Assembly (NCBI GenBank): GCA_003993805.1
Contig: RSEF01000002.1
Span: 90,592,981 to 90,656,980 of the forward strand
Length of the DNA: 64,000 bases
DNA from: Himantopus leucocephalus
Taxonomy: Eukaryota; Chordata; Aves; Charadriiformes; Recurvirostridae
Reading direction: 5' to 3'
Position numbers and translations under genes: made by a program. Below are positions 1-12,564 of this stretch, one piece after another (positions within the stretch are counted from its first letter, which is position 1; the number at the start of each line of letters is the position of its first letter). The notes under the pieces are model-generated. The model ran no database searches. It saw nothing but the letters and a program-made list of their open reading frames with translations, and was not told the origin of the DNA.

Positions 1-3000
1 TCAATGTTACCAATTTGCTAAATAAATTGATGTATCTCCTCACTCTTCACTGCTGAAAGTAATTGAAACCAGAAATAGAACATCATGATGAATATGACAA
101 GGAGGGAGAGAAGGTGCTTGTGTATATATCTTACATTTACTAAAGGAAGGAAACCATTAGAATTGTAAATCTCTTGCATAATTGTGTGTATCTGAAGATT
201 TGTCACATGTTCAATTCTGAATTTCATTTAAAGTAGTTTAAGAGGGATTTTCATTTTTACTTTATAGTATTCGATGATACAAACCACAAGATATCACTGG
301 TTATACAGATAAATGAAGTTATAATGGGGATGTGTAGGCTTCTCCACAATATACCTAATACATAATATTTGTAATTTCATTCAAATGACTTTTTTGTTGT
401 TGTTTACATCATATTGATGAAGCTACGACTATTATTACTGGAAATCTTATGATATACATTAAAGAAAAGTGAAAAGGTTTGGGGTCATTTCTTGAAAGAA
501 GAATGAGCTCTGTCTTACATTCACTGAAGCATGCTCTGCAGTGCTCCTTCGAAATGTAAGGGTTGAGGAGGATAGCAGGAACAGGAGATTTTTTAGGTGC
601 AGCTGGTAAATCATTAGGAGTAAGAAAGCTGGCTAACACTTCTGCCTTTATGTTTCTGATGTGGTTCAGCCCCAAATCTGTTCTAATTTGATACATTTTG
701 CACCAAAGAAGCGTATCTAGATATCAAGCCAGATTGCAGTGTGCACTGCAATGATCCCCAAGGTTTACCTTGGAAGTTCTACACATTCAAAGCAGCAGCA
801 AAATGGGTACTATGAAAAATGATTCCCACCCTTCTCTTTCTACTTTAAGTAAACCTTGTATTTCAAAATTCCCATAGCAGAGGACTCACCAGGCTTTCTC
901 TCTTTGCACAAAACCAAAGATGTAGTCCTGAGTGCCTGTGCGCTGAATGCTTGAGTACATACCAGATAGTTGGGAGGATTCTACGTGTAGCATTGTAAGT
1001 CCTGAAAAGTCGATTCTTTTTAATGTTGCTCCCTACAAAGAGCATCATGTTCATACCTGATACACGATTCAACCTCCTTGGGGGCTACAGACTATAATAA
1101 GACTTAGCTTACTTTGAATGGTTTTTTTCTTCTCTCTATGGCACTATTCCTTGCCTTTCTAAATTCTTCCCTGTGCAGTGTTCATTGCTTTTTTCAAAGA
1201 ATGGCATTTTGCTGACTTAGTCTAAGAGTTTTGGTAACACTTCAAAGTAGTCTTAGAAATAGTGGTACTGTTTATAGCTAAAGGATAGCTTTTACTATAT
1301 TTCAGCTGTGATGTGTGGTCCTCTTTTCCTTATTGTTTAATAAATCTTGAAGCCTGTTGTAGCTTGCAATATATGTTAATTTTGGTGTAAACAAGAGATC
1401 ACACGGTTTTTCCCTTTCTGATCTTAACATTTTATGAGCTTTTCTGTGCAATTCTCTGTATATCGTTGGTGGATTTGTAGGGGGATAATCCTGTTGTCAC
1501 TAACATACATGCATTCCCGGTGGTAGTAAAGTCAAGTGAGTTTAGTAGAGTAGATAAGCTGTCTGCCATATGCTTTAAAGGTGTTCGGTTTACAGGCTGT
1601 TTTGGTGTAGAATGAAACCTATGTTTGGAAGTGAAAAAACCCAACCAACCAAACATAAAAGCTCAGATATTATATCTTAGAATATAGCTTAGACACTTGA
1701 CCATTTCTAAAGCCATAAAATGTTTGAATTCGCAGCAGTTCTAGTGATATGCAGAAACAGTGTTTAAATGAAAGTAAACTACTGTGAATTAACTCTGAAA
1801 TAGCAGACGACTTGAACTTTTTGGTATAAAATTATCTGTGAGTGTTTTAATGTTTGTTGATTAAGTTTTTATTTTTAAAAAAACAAAACTCTGTGCATTT
1901 AATGTAGTCAGAGCAATATTTATGAAATGTAGCTTTTGTCTGAGAACATGCATTGCTGTCAGGTTATGCCATTGAGGCACACTGAACGCAAGCGACTATT
2001 AATACCAGTGCCAGGATCCACAATAGAATACTGCAAATTCTCACCATTGCAGCATTGTTCCTGCTTACAGAGAACTTCCTCTTGGAGGTGTCTCTTATTT
2101 TTATATGTAGCACTGAAAAATCTTGCTAAAAGACTCACTAATATCTTGATCATTTTCTAAGGAGTTTGTATAACACTGTCTTAGAAAAAAAATGCTATTA
2201 TACTTATGGCAGTTTATTTGAAATGGATAGTGAATTTAATTCACAATATTGTTTATTGATGTATTTTTTTCTATTGAATTTTCTGATATAATTGGAGACT
2301 GTCCATCTGATCTGACTAATCCTTCCAGTCCTTCCTTGCTTTTTGCCGAAGGTAGTGCGGAGGGAGCAGAAAGAATGCACCAGACTGCCGGGGATGCTCT
2401 GGCGGTTGGTCTCAGGCAATAGATCACCATGCAACTACTTGTTTTACGAGAATCTCCCAACTGTGATACATCTGAGTTAAAGACATACTGGATCTATTAC
2501 AAATTTGATCACACCTTGACGATACAGCCACCCAGCAGCACGCCACTAAACAGCTGCTGCTTTGCAGAAGTTGCTGCTGTGTCCCTCGTGTTTGTGCACA
2601 ATGTCTCCCTGGATGGGCCAGCAGTGACAGTTGATACTGGTGGAGCAAGCTTCTTGCTACATTTAAAACTGTCTGGCAGCAGTATTTGAGGGAGTCCTGT
2701 ACATTAGGGTTGTCTCTGACAGGTAAAGAAGGAAGGCCATAGAGGATGGCATGAACATTGCCCCCACCTGTGCTCATGTGCCAGCCCAGCTTACTCAGAT
2801 CACACATACTTATTTTAAGCAATTACAACCAAACCAGCTAGGGTCAACTTACCTCTCACAGTTATTAGGAAGGTATATTAACTTAACCATAATTTACCTT
2901 TTGTCTTTAAGAAACACTAAATCCTTCACCTGTGAGTTGATTTTCTGCCATTTCCATCTTTTTGTAGCTGATGTAGAATTTTGTCTCCTGAATTTTCTGT

Positions 3001-3347
3001 CACTAAGGTGTTTGATCAAACAAATTCTGGAGAATGAGGTGAAATGAGGAACATTTTAGATCATTGGCCCATCAACACAAAATGAATGCAAATGACTGTT
3101 ACTAGCAATGACAAAGCCAAATTTTCTATATAAGAAAATCCTTATCCTTTGTGGAGAACTAGGGAGTCTTGGAGCAGCTTTTTGTATATGTCTAGCATTC
3201 AAAAGTAATAATATGCAGCAAATGGAGGTAAATAAAGAAACAACGTGTACATTTGCTTAATATGCATGAACAGAGCGTTCTTTCAATCTAAGCACAAACT
3301 ACCTAATTTGGCTCATCTTTGCTGGCCTTGAAATTTCTAAACCACAG
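1..3347. other. Probable ABCA13 intron sequence, left edge
   Basis: No ABCA exon was found here by reading both strands for NBD2 motifs (Walker A, Q-loop C-P-Q). Since the next exon starts mid-domain, this is inferred to be intron. The sequence is AT-rich except for a GC-richer island at about 2290-2800, which has short ORFs on both strands and clustered CTGCTG/CAGCAG words and which I could not identify. Confidence 0.6.
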
Positions 3348-3482
3348 GCTGCAGAGGATCTTGTTAACCGGTTACACCTCAATGCCCACGCTGACAAACT
3401 GGTGAGAACATACAGTGCTGGCACAAAGAGGAAGCTCTCTACTGCTGTGGCTTTAGTTGGTAAACCCCAAATACTTTTACTG
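3348..3482 (+). CDS. ABCA13: ABCA13 exon (NBD2 signature motif), partial gene
   Basis: This 135-nt, 45-codon exon is phase 0 at both ends. It follows an AG acceptor (ACCACAG) and ends at a strong donor (CTG|GTGAGT). It encodes the helical region and ABC signature of nucleotide-binding domain 2: [10 protein letters not shown] near the start, then [12 protein letters not shown], ending I-L-L-L, the hydrophobic half of Walker B. The ABCA subfamily consists of full-length ATP-driven lipid transporters in membranes, and the signature motif contacts ATP across the NBD dimer. The acceptor's pyrimidine tract is weak and purine-interrupted. The second signature residue is Ala where many ABCA domains have Gly. 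The Walker A and Q-loop exons are not in 1-3347, so the gene enters from the left. The choice of ABCA13 over ABCA12 rests mainly on the C-terminal exons; both are from recalled family knowledge, not a search. Confidence 0.93.
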
Positions 3483-5973
3483 GTGAGTAAATGTAATACT
3501 GTATCTACAATAAATGGGTCACACTGAATTCTGTTCTCTTGTATGTTGAAAATCAGGTAGTTTCCTGATCAGTCAGGGAGTAATTGATGCATGGATGTAA
3601 ATTGTCCTCTTTGTTCTGCTGTATGAACACTTCTTATTTTATTCTCCAGTGCTCACAAAAATAGCAAGTGAAGTTGTTTTTCCTTTCTCTTTTTTGCCTT
3701 TTTTTTTTCACATGGGGTAGTTGAGCGAGCAGGAAAAAAAAAAGGGGGGTCCCTAAACACACACAAATGCAACTGTAGCATCACATGCCCAAAATGGATA
3801 TGTAATTTTTTAAAAAAAAATTCCTTATGTAAAAGAAGGAAAAAAAGTAAAACATATTAATGCTTTATGTATTCTCTACTTTGTATAGAACATGAGAAAT
3901 ACATATATGAAAAATTCTACTGGCTTCCTTAAGAAGGAAGATTCTTATTTTAATTAGTAATTTGGAGCTGATGTTATTAATTATTAACCCATCTTTTTCA
4001 GGATATTCATATTCCTTGCTACATCACGCTTCATAAATCTGGCTATTTCATATATTTTTGTTGGATTCACAAATCACTCAAACCAAAGAATGACATTAAT
4101 TTGAATTATTTATCACATGTTATTTTGGTGCTTGCATCCTACTGCTCATTTAGGCCTGGATCTGGCTTTTCCGTTTTAAACAATGCCTTTTGTATTGAAG
4201 ATCAGGGAATTACAAAGCTTTGGGAACTGCATCAATATGGCACCACATTCTCTTTTTTATCATTGCTTATTGTTTCACTGAAGAAGATTGAACATCCCTT
4301 TCTTAAGCCTTGGCTGGGAAGAGCTAAACCAGTTCGATAGTAGAATAAACCTTTCAGACCTGTCAGAGTGAGGCAATCTGCTTCCAAGAGGTGGGAGGGA
4401 AACCAGTTCTTCCAGTAATAGATCAGCAGGCTAAGTAGAACCAGATAAAATTGGTGTTCTCATGGGGTTTATGTTTCAGAAGATCAGACATATTTTGCTG
4501 CTTCTGACTTCCTATCATTGCCTCACTTCTGAGCTGAATTATTTTATTTACATTTTATGCTTAAACTGACCCTGATTCAGTTAGTAAAAGGAGGAGATAA
4601 TCTTAAATCAGTGCTTTTTCCTGACCTTAGAAAATGCTCCAACTGATTTTTAATGTCTTTATGACAGCATGATACTGCAAGGATCCATTTCAGCCTACTT
4701 CTTGCTGCAGGGCACAGACTATTGCATATGTAATGACAAGAGGAAAGAATAATATCTAAACATGTCAAATGCTTTAAAACATTTGGCTGGCTTTAGAAAG
4801 CGAGCAGATTTTAAAGGAGCTATTCAGTATTTTAAAAGGCCTTTTTTTGTCTGAAAGCAAAGACACCAATGTAAACCACGGAATCTGCTTTTAGGTTGTA
4901 TCCAGGATCATAGCTATTAATTTCAGTATTTTTATTTAAATATTTTTATTGCTTTTTATGTTTTCTCTGTTAGCTATCCACAGATAATAGGAGAATGAAC
5001 TGAATTATTTTTGCCTCTGCCATTGGTAGCTAAGCACTAAAATCAGGATCAAACTGGATGTTTTATTTGCTTTGTTTCTCAAGAATTTTGCTTCCAGGTT
5101 TCTAATAGGTGCTGACACCCCCCATGAAATTCCATAGTATAACAAGCAACTGGAAGAGTTTCCTTCTCCCTAGTTTTGTAGTGACAGAGACTGGCTGTTG
5201 ACAATCAGATATCATTCCGTCTGCTTCCATGAGTAGATGAAGTCAAAATTTGATTTAGTGAGGACAGCAGAATTAGACAGGAAGGGGAAATGTAGTTCTT
5301 GTAGCTACATTTCTTTCTCCATGAAAGCTGTCCAAATGGGAAATGGCTTTGCCAGACAGTTTGCACTGAGCAGTACTGACTGGGTTGTTATTTAACCCTG
5401 TGGATTCTCTCCACCATGTGGGAGAGCTCGTCTAGAAGAGACTCTGGGAGTAACTGCTGGAGGATGTAAAATCCAATCATACTTTCCACATCTGGCTATG
5501 GGATGGGTAGTGCAGGCAGCTGGGAGTTACAGGACTTCTCCACTTGCTTGGGCCTCACGTCAGATGTGCATGTAGGGGAGAAACGGGCACCAAACCCTCC
5601 CAGAAAGTGAGGAAAAAACCTGTAAGTCTCTCCTATTTAAAAAAGTATATGTGTGTATATATATTATTAAACATATATGTGTATGTATAAATAATACTGT
5701 ATTTATTGTATTATTATACAATATATAAGCATATTATTTATAACTATAAAAATTTCTTTTTAAAAAGCTACTTTCTATAAATTTAGGAATTAAACTATGT
5801 GTTAAAGCACAAAACTGATCAGGGTGTCTTTTAAGTGACTTCTTGAAAACGTAGCTTTTATAGAGAAAAACATATCATTTTATTGCTAGCTTTTTTTATT
5901 TCTTCATGCTGGACTGGAGCTGTGGTATGTTTTTTCCCATGCTTCTGTATCATCATTTTCATTTTTCCTGTAG
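3483..5973 (+). other. ABCA13 intron (2,491 bp)
   Basis: It is bounded by GTGAGT and GTAG. The only structure noted is an AT-rich low-complexity patch at about 5640-5760, with TATATG/TGTATA words and many short A/T runs. Confidence 0.9.
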
Positions 5974-6077
5974 GATGAGCCCAGCTCTGGGATGGATCCC
6001 TGCTCTAAACGCTACCTTTGGAAAACCATTCTGAAGGAAGTTCAGGATGGCTGTGCAGCTGTGCTGACATCCCACAG
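5974..6077 (+). CDS. ABCA13: ABCA13 exon (Walker B, D-loop, H-loop)
   Basis: This exon is 104 nt, entering in phase 0 and leaving after two bases of a codon. The acceptor is good (a pyrimidine tract ending TTTTTCCTGTAG) and the donor is CAG|GTAAGA. Its first two codons are Asp and Glu, completing Walker B begun in the previous exon (I-L-L-L|D-E). By family knowledge these are the magnesium-coordinating and catalytic residues. The D-loop region S-S-G-M-D-P follows. The exon ends with L-T-S-H, whose His is the H-loop (switch) residue. All the catalytic residues expected here are present, so nothing suggests a dead ATPase site in this half. The intron before it (2,491 bp) lies inside Walker B. 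There are no in-frame stops or frameshifts. Confidence 0.95.
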
Positions 6078-8802
6078 GTAAGACCCTTAACCCAGCAGTC
6101 AGCATATTCCCGTTCTCTCTTCTCACCTGCTGCCAACTGAGAGCAGAACATATTCTGAAGGCATGCTTTTCCTGGTATGAAACACGGAATATGTCTTCGT
6201 ATTTTATGGCAATTCCTTCCTGCTCATGAAAATGGAACTTGTGTAAATCCTAAATATTTTCTGTATTTAATTTTCAAGTATTAGAATGTGGCTCGAGGGG
6301 GCTGCAGTCACAGGAAAAACGATGCAATGTATTCTTCCTTTTCCATGCTATTTCTATTCAGTATTGCAGTTTCTCTTGTTTGAAACACCAGGTTATCCTT
6401 TTGCAGCTGCCCACTTTATAAAGCCTTCCAAAGGGAGGTGGGAGTGAAAAACCCTCTTCTGATTTTATTCAGGATTCTGTTTTGCATCAATGTATCAAAA
6501 GAGTATGCCATGGCATCCTAAAGACAGATGCCTCAGCTATTCTCTGTAAGCACTACTGGAAATGGTAGGAGTGACCACGTTCTCTTAGAAGAGTCTGTCT
6601 ACATGAAAGATCTTGTCAAGGCTCTGATATGGTCATTGGTATGTCACTTTAATGGGTGAAACATCAACACTGTTTTGTAACATCTATAGTAAAATGGAAT
6701 AAATCAGATGTTCCTTTAGGGAATATAGTATAGTATGTATAATTATATATAAAATGTCTTTAAGTGAGGGAGACATCATGAAAACCTGCCCAGAGAGGAC
6801 AGAACTCATTAATCAAAACAGCAATGTAACATTTACAATATGGCAGGGGGTTTGGAACTAGATGATCTTCAAGGTCCCTTCCAACATAAACCGTTCTATA
6901 ATTCTATGATTTTAGCCGAATGAGATTTGAAGCATAGATGAATCAATAACAGAATGAAACAAAGTATTTTCTAAATATTGTTAATTTTTTTTCAGAAGTT
7001 CTCAAAATATATTTGTTGTCCCTGTGCATGTGTGTGCTACATTACTAATGGAAAAGTGCTCTCAAAAGTTTCTACTATTCTATTTATGAGAGCTGAATCT
7101 TGAAAATCACACACCTGTATTTGATCCCCAGGTGCTTACCAGCTCACTTATTTAGGGAACACAAGTTATGCATTGTGAATTAAGTTGAGTGATTTTCAGG
7201 AAACAGTGTGGTTTGACTTTTCAGTCCAGATTGAGAACGCTTAGTTGTCAAACACCAACTAAACAGAAGAGACCTGTGGTCTCATTACTAATATGCTGTA
7301 AACAAAAAAATAAACCCAAACAAACAAAAAGTCCATCAAATTGTTAGTAATTATTCATTTAGCTTTACAAATGAATGACTTGAAGCAGATAAAAGTGCAG
7401 TGATGGTGTACACGTTTAATTTCTAATTAATAAAACTTTGTGTTAACGTGGAGGAAGGAGAAATTATTTTATACTATTTATACTATTTGCAGAAGGTGAT
7501 CGGAGATTTATTTGAAATTCTTTCCAAGGCTACTTGTATAAGTAAAGGGATTTTTCATGTGAACTGAATCTTCATGCCTATCAGCAAATAAGTGCGTAAA
7601 GTATAGAGATGATTTCCTGTATAAAAATTAGTTTTTGAGGTCTGTTTACTTAGTTTTCAGAGACAATGCTTAACTTTTGTTTTGAGGGGGGGAGGAGTGA
7701 GATTGTATTGACTGTCCATACCGGCCTAAATTTGTCTTATTTTGCCATAGCTGGGGTGTTTTATGCCAAGGGAAGCGTTAGGAGTTACTGCACCCCAAAG
7801 AGACTCAGTTAATTTACTGATTTGTGGAAAGATGTGTTAGCAACCCCTCTCCCCATGTCTCAAATATGGTGGTTTGGCAGCTCTCACCATATCCCTGTCC
7901 TATCTTAAGGAAATTGTTCCTAGGAGGGTACTTAATTGCCATGCTTGTTCCGTAAAAGCACTTTAATTTGGACTGTCACATGGCTGAGGCACACAAGACA
8001 ACTCTTGTTTATCTATCTCAGAAGGGTTGGGGAGTGCACACAGTGAATTGCAGGAACATCAAATAACTTTGGCTCTTTGAGATGGTGGATATGTCCTGAC
8101 TGATGTCCTATGGCTAAAGGGATGCTTTGGAAGAACTGCTCACACAATTCTGTATAATATGTAGAATGGCAGCCCATTTGCCCTAAGCTTTACAAATCAA
8201 AGTTATTCTTTATCACCTGAAGCAGTTGCATCTAAGAGGATCCTGCTTTTCTACTCAGCTGCATTTCCATGTCCTAAGTTCTGTTTGGATTGTAATGTTT
8301 TACATTTTCTTCTATCCTGCAATCAGACTAACAGTAACTACTTTTTAAGGGCATGGACTATGCAAGAGGCAAACTGAGTAAACTTACTTCATTCTTCTCC
8401 CTCTATCCTTTAGCTCAGAGTGACCACAATGAGATATTACAGGGAATAACAGAGTTCATGGCTCTCACACTCGGTGGTATTTCTGAGACTGCCTATCAGG
8501 AATTTGCCCATGGTAATAAAACCTTTGTATTGTGGCCAGAATTGTCCAATTAGTTCTGGACTAAAAACATAAATTCCATTTTAAGGCTCTTTTCTAGCTG
8601 TCACGTGGTAATAACTTTTGGTATGTACTGACTAGGGTTACAATTTGGACTGTTGCCTTTAAAGTCAAAGGTTTTGTGTACCCATTTTTGCAGCTGTCCA
8701 GATTCCTTCCACTTTAATTAAAGTTAGGTATAAGTAATGTTCTCTGGTTTTACTATTGTTCTTTTAATCTTTCTTTTTTTTTTTTTTTTNTTTATTTTGT
8801 AG
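6078..8802 (+). other. ABCA13 intron (2,725 bp)
   Basis: It is bounded by GTAAGA and a poly-T tract ending TTTTGTAG. It contains a short CR1 3'-end fragment at about 6842-6912 and a single N at 8790 inside the acceptor poly-T. No other structure was recognised. Confidence 0.9.
6842..6912 (+). mobile_element. CR1 LINE 3'-end fragment
   Basis: About 70 bp match the diagnostic avian CR1 3' terminus: GGTTTGGAACTAGATGATCT, then AAGGTCCCTTCCAAC, ending in TTCTATAATTCTATGAT octamer-like repeats. It is heavily 5'-truncated, as is typical for CR1, and lies in an ABCA13 intron in the sense orientation. Confidence 0.9.
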
Positions 8803-8895
8803 TATGGAAGAGTGTGAAGCCCTCTGCACACGGCTGGCTATTATGGTCAATGGAAGTTTCAAGTGTCTTGGTTCTCCCCAGCACATTAAAAACAG
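8803..8895 (+). CDS. ABCA13: ABCA13 exon (post-H-loop ABCA segment)
   Basis: This 93-nt exon completes the split Ser codon (AG|T) and ends two bases into an Arg codon at CAG|GTATTA. It encodes M-E-E-C-E-A-L-C, then R-L-A-I-M-V-N-G and [10 protein letters not shown]. This run is very strongly conserved after the H-loop in ABCA transporters and forms the end of the core NBD2 fold. The acceptor is preceded by an extreme poly-T tract interrupted by one N at 8790, so the true length of the pyrimidine tract is unknown. The donor departs from the usual GTAAGT pattern but is plausible. The next intron is the longest in the window (11.6 kb). Confidence 0.95.
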
Positions 8896-11800
8896 GTATT
8901 ATATGTCAACTTCAAACCTTCTGCAGCTACATTCAATCAAAGAGCTGGCTAGACACTTTAATAGTGCCAAGGCATAAATACTTATGACTGCTAAGCACAT
9001 CTTTCTTTTCCTGCCATCACTGAAGTTAAAAAAGAGCCAATTAGGATATCTTAGCAAGCTAAATTGACACATGGCATTGCTAAAATGCTTTGTAGTCTGC
9101 ACTGGTAATTGAAAGAGACAGATCTGTATCTAAAATGAAGCACTTCTGCACTCAACCTGAGAAATACGTTGTGAGAATTCAACATGTTGAGATGAAATTC
9201 ACTTTGGTTCCTTGTAAGGATTTCTTATAACAGGATCACTGGCAATTATAGATATTTATGCTATGTTTTCTGCGTTCTTTTCCTGGTGTGCTTGAGCCTC
9301 TCTTCTGCATCAGCTCTGCTCATGAGTTAATTTAATATCTGTTAATGAGGATGTTTGTTTAGAGGACAGGCTCAAACTGCCATAAAGGAAACAGGATCAG
9401 AAACTGAGAAGAAAGTTGCTGCAACGTACAACTAGAACATTTACATCCAGTAATACGTAAAATTTTTATGATACCCAGGCAGTCAGCTGCGTAAAATGAT
9501 ACAGCTCATTTACAAGCAGCAAAATTACACTGCTTTGTACTAGCTCAGCGTTTAGCACTCTTAAGTGCAGATACATTTGACAATGTAAACAAGCTGTACA
9601 GAAATATTTTGGAATTGCTGTCTGCCGTGGTTATAGGACAGAAGTTATCCCCGTCTCTGATAACCTTGTGTCCCTTAAGGGCACTTTTGGCTTTTTGTCC
9701 TTCCCTTTGGGCAGAACTGTAGGCCCTGTAGAAATGTTTCGCAGCTACATGAGCATGATGGGCCTGATTTACATTTACTTTAATAAGCTCTTTCCTTCCA
9801 AGGTTTTTTTCATCAAGACAAACTTTCAGCTAGAGGCCTTACAAACTGGATGGTGAAAAAAAATTAGGTCTGCATCTATATTTTTGATTGTTCTGTGTGA
9901 TCATAGCCTTCTTTTCATATTTGTGTTCCTTTTGGAGAATGATTGCCCCAGTTTCTGGAGGAATGAGAAGTCAATCTCTCTTCAGCAGTTTCTGCTTTAT
10001 TTGTATCTAGCTCTTTGTTTCTGCCATCCTGTCTCTTATTCCCAAATTTCATAGCAGAGAGTGGCCGTTTGTCCCACTAGCTGGAGTACTTTAGCAGGAG
10101 CGCAGGCACCCTTTATTCCTTTTGTAGTAAGAGAGACGGATGTCTGTAGAGGACAATGAAGACCTTGGGCAGGCGAAACTGCTTTTTAAAGATGTGTGTA
10201 TCCCCTAATAAGGAAAAATGGTATTACTTAGGCATGTCAGTTGCGTGCATAAAGTTAGCTGGGATAAATGTGGGTCTTACCTTTTAATGTTCAGATCCTC
10301 TGGAGTAAGCGCGTGTCTCAGCTTGACCTTGAGAAGGCAAAACGAGGCATTCCACACAGGCTAGCTTCACCTTTTTCTCAGAGACTTTGGCACTGTTTTG
10401 CCACTCCTGATGTTTCCTTTAGCAGCATCTTTTCATCTACCTTCTTAGGAAGCAAGACATCATAAGCATACTCATAAGTATGCACCATATTCATATAAAT
10501 AGGACAGTTATTTCTCAGTTTGCTGCACTGTATCTGTAGTATCAATGCAGAAGAATAAACTATATGACATGCTGGAAGTATCTTCAAATCAATTCCGAGG
10601 ATATCAAGACATTCACAGATCAGCCATTCAAGAATCAAGGCTGTAGGAGCGCCTCTTTTAAATTCTCCAAAGCAAGCTCATGTAAGAATGCTTGGCAGTC
10701 ATATATGTAGCAATTAGTTGTTTAAACTCATTGTATGTTTAAGAAAAACACACCTTCTCAGTGTTAAGAATATTTCCTACTATCAGCAGGTTTATGTCCC
10801 CTGTTTTGCCATGATGGTTCTTTAATATATGGCAGTGGCATTCATGTGGGATAATATGTGCACTGGATACCAATATTGCTGAGGCTTTCCACAGAAACTG
10901 CGTAGCTGCAACTGCACTAAGATTTTTCATTTAAGGCAGGGCGACTGAAATCTCCTTAACTCCTAGCTTCTTGATTGATTTGGTCTCCAAATTTTCCACA
11001 CTTATTGTTCAGGAACCTATTGAATTTTTCTATAACTTTAGAACCTTTTATTAGGAAAAAATAGTCACTAGCTTTATCAAAGGATTTAATTAAAATCATG
11101 CAGTTGTCTGAATTTGCTCTGACTGCCTAATTCATTTTCTTGGCTTTCGGGAGCAAAGCCACTATAGAGAGCACAGTCTTAGAGCCTCATATACACACAG
11201 CTGTTAAAGCTTTATTTTCTTTTTTTTTTTTTTTAATTAAGCATACAGTAAAGAAATTTACATGCTTTCTTTGGAAAACTTTTGATATGTGCTGGGGAGA
11301 AGCCAAAGACTGTCCCTGTGCTCCTGTTATTTTTTTGCTTACTCTGGCTTCCAAACTTCCCTCCAGACAGAACTCCTGACTGTGGTTTTCTGTACTTGCC
11401 AATACAGTGCTCCATCATAAACCCCAGGCTGTCACACACCTACTAATTGAAGTAATTTTTAGTAGATTAAGAAACCCAGTATCTCTGTGTAATTCATGTT
11501 CCAAACTGCTTTGAAGACAATTTCCAGATACGCTACCATGCACCTTATGGAGGACTTCTACATCTACATGAGATGGGAAAGGAGAAGAGAAGCAGGATTC
11601 TTTTACTTATTACTCCAAAGAAACCCACTGAAATAATTAAGCTTTAAATTATTTTAATCTTATCATTTTCTCACTTTCCACTACACCTGTGAACATCCTG
11701 AAAAACTTCCAGGACTTGAAAGAGTATTGAGCTACTCCTTCTTCCTTCCCTCCCTATGGCTGAATAACCCTATCGTTCTCACTGCCATACAGAGCAAAAC

Positions 11801-11941
11801 ATTGTTCCTTCTAAAGTGATAGACCGTAAGGATTTCTGAATCTATTAGGAAACACCTACTGGCAGAAGAACACTTTCCTTAACAGCCACCTCCACTGGTA
11901 CAGTCACTAGTCAGTTTTATTTTTCAGTTTTTTCCTGCAAT

Positions 11942-11957
11942 TAGCGCTGTCTAGTGG
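11942..11957 (-). promoter_or_regulatory. CTCF-like binding motif
   Basis: The + strand reads TAGCGCTGTCTAGTGG. The CTCF core in this orientation is about TAGCGCC(C/A)(C/T)CT(A/G)GTGG, so most positions agree, with two mismatches in the middle. The CTCF core reads on the minus strand. This is motif evidence only. Confidence 0.35.
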
Positions 11958-12232
11958 ATGGAGCCTGTCTAGTCTACTGGAACCATCTTACAGTAAAAAC
12001 CCCATCAACTTAGATTTTGTTTAACAAAACTGTTCCATGAAGCAATGTAAGTGAAGGAAAGCATAAGCAAAACTGATATTGCTGCATCTGAATTAATCTA
12101 AATCACTCGTACCATAAAAATTGGTTTTTGATGGTGCTTTTGTGTGCTATGTGTGTGGATGAATTATGCTAATAATATACATATTTATATTAACAGGCAA
12201 GCATGGTACTAAAATAAAATAATGGGGACCAT

Positions 12233-12564
12233 AGTTGTAGATTATCATGCTTTTTTCTGTTAGAACTTGCAGCTTTTTTTTTTAAATTTGCTCTTATCTA
12301 TAAGCAGCTCTTGACTTCCTTTAGTCTGTCTTCAATTTCTCTCTACAAATAAAATTAAACAAATATTTTAAAATTAAGTACAAGTGACCTGATCTANAGT
12401 TGTAGATTATCATGCTTTTTTTCTGTTAGATTTTGCAGCTTTTTTTTTTTAAAATTTGCTCTTATCTATAAGCAGCTCTTGAATTCCTTTAGTCTGTCTT
12501 CAATTTCTCTCTACAAATACAATTAAACAAATATTTTAAAATTAAGTACAAGTGACCTGATCTA
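12233..12564. repeat. Near-identical tandem block split by a single N (likely assembly artefact)
   Basis: 12233-12396 and 12398-12564 are nearly the same sequence, both starting AGTTGTAGATTATCATGC and ending AGTGACCTGATCTA. They differ in homopolymer lengths and a few bases. The N at 12397 sits exactly at the junction. Confidence 0.85.
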
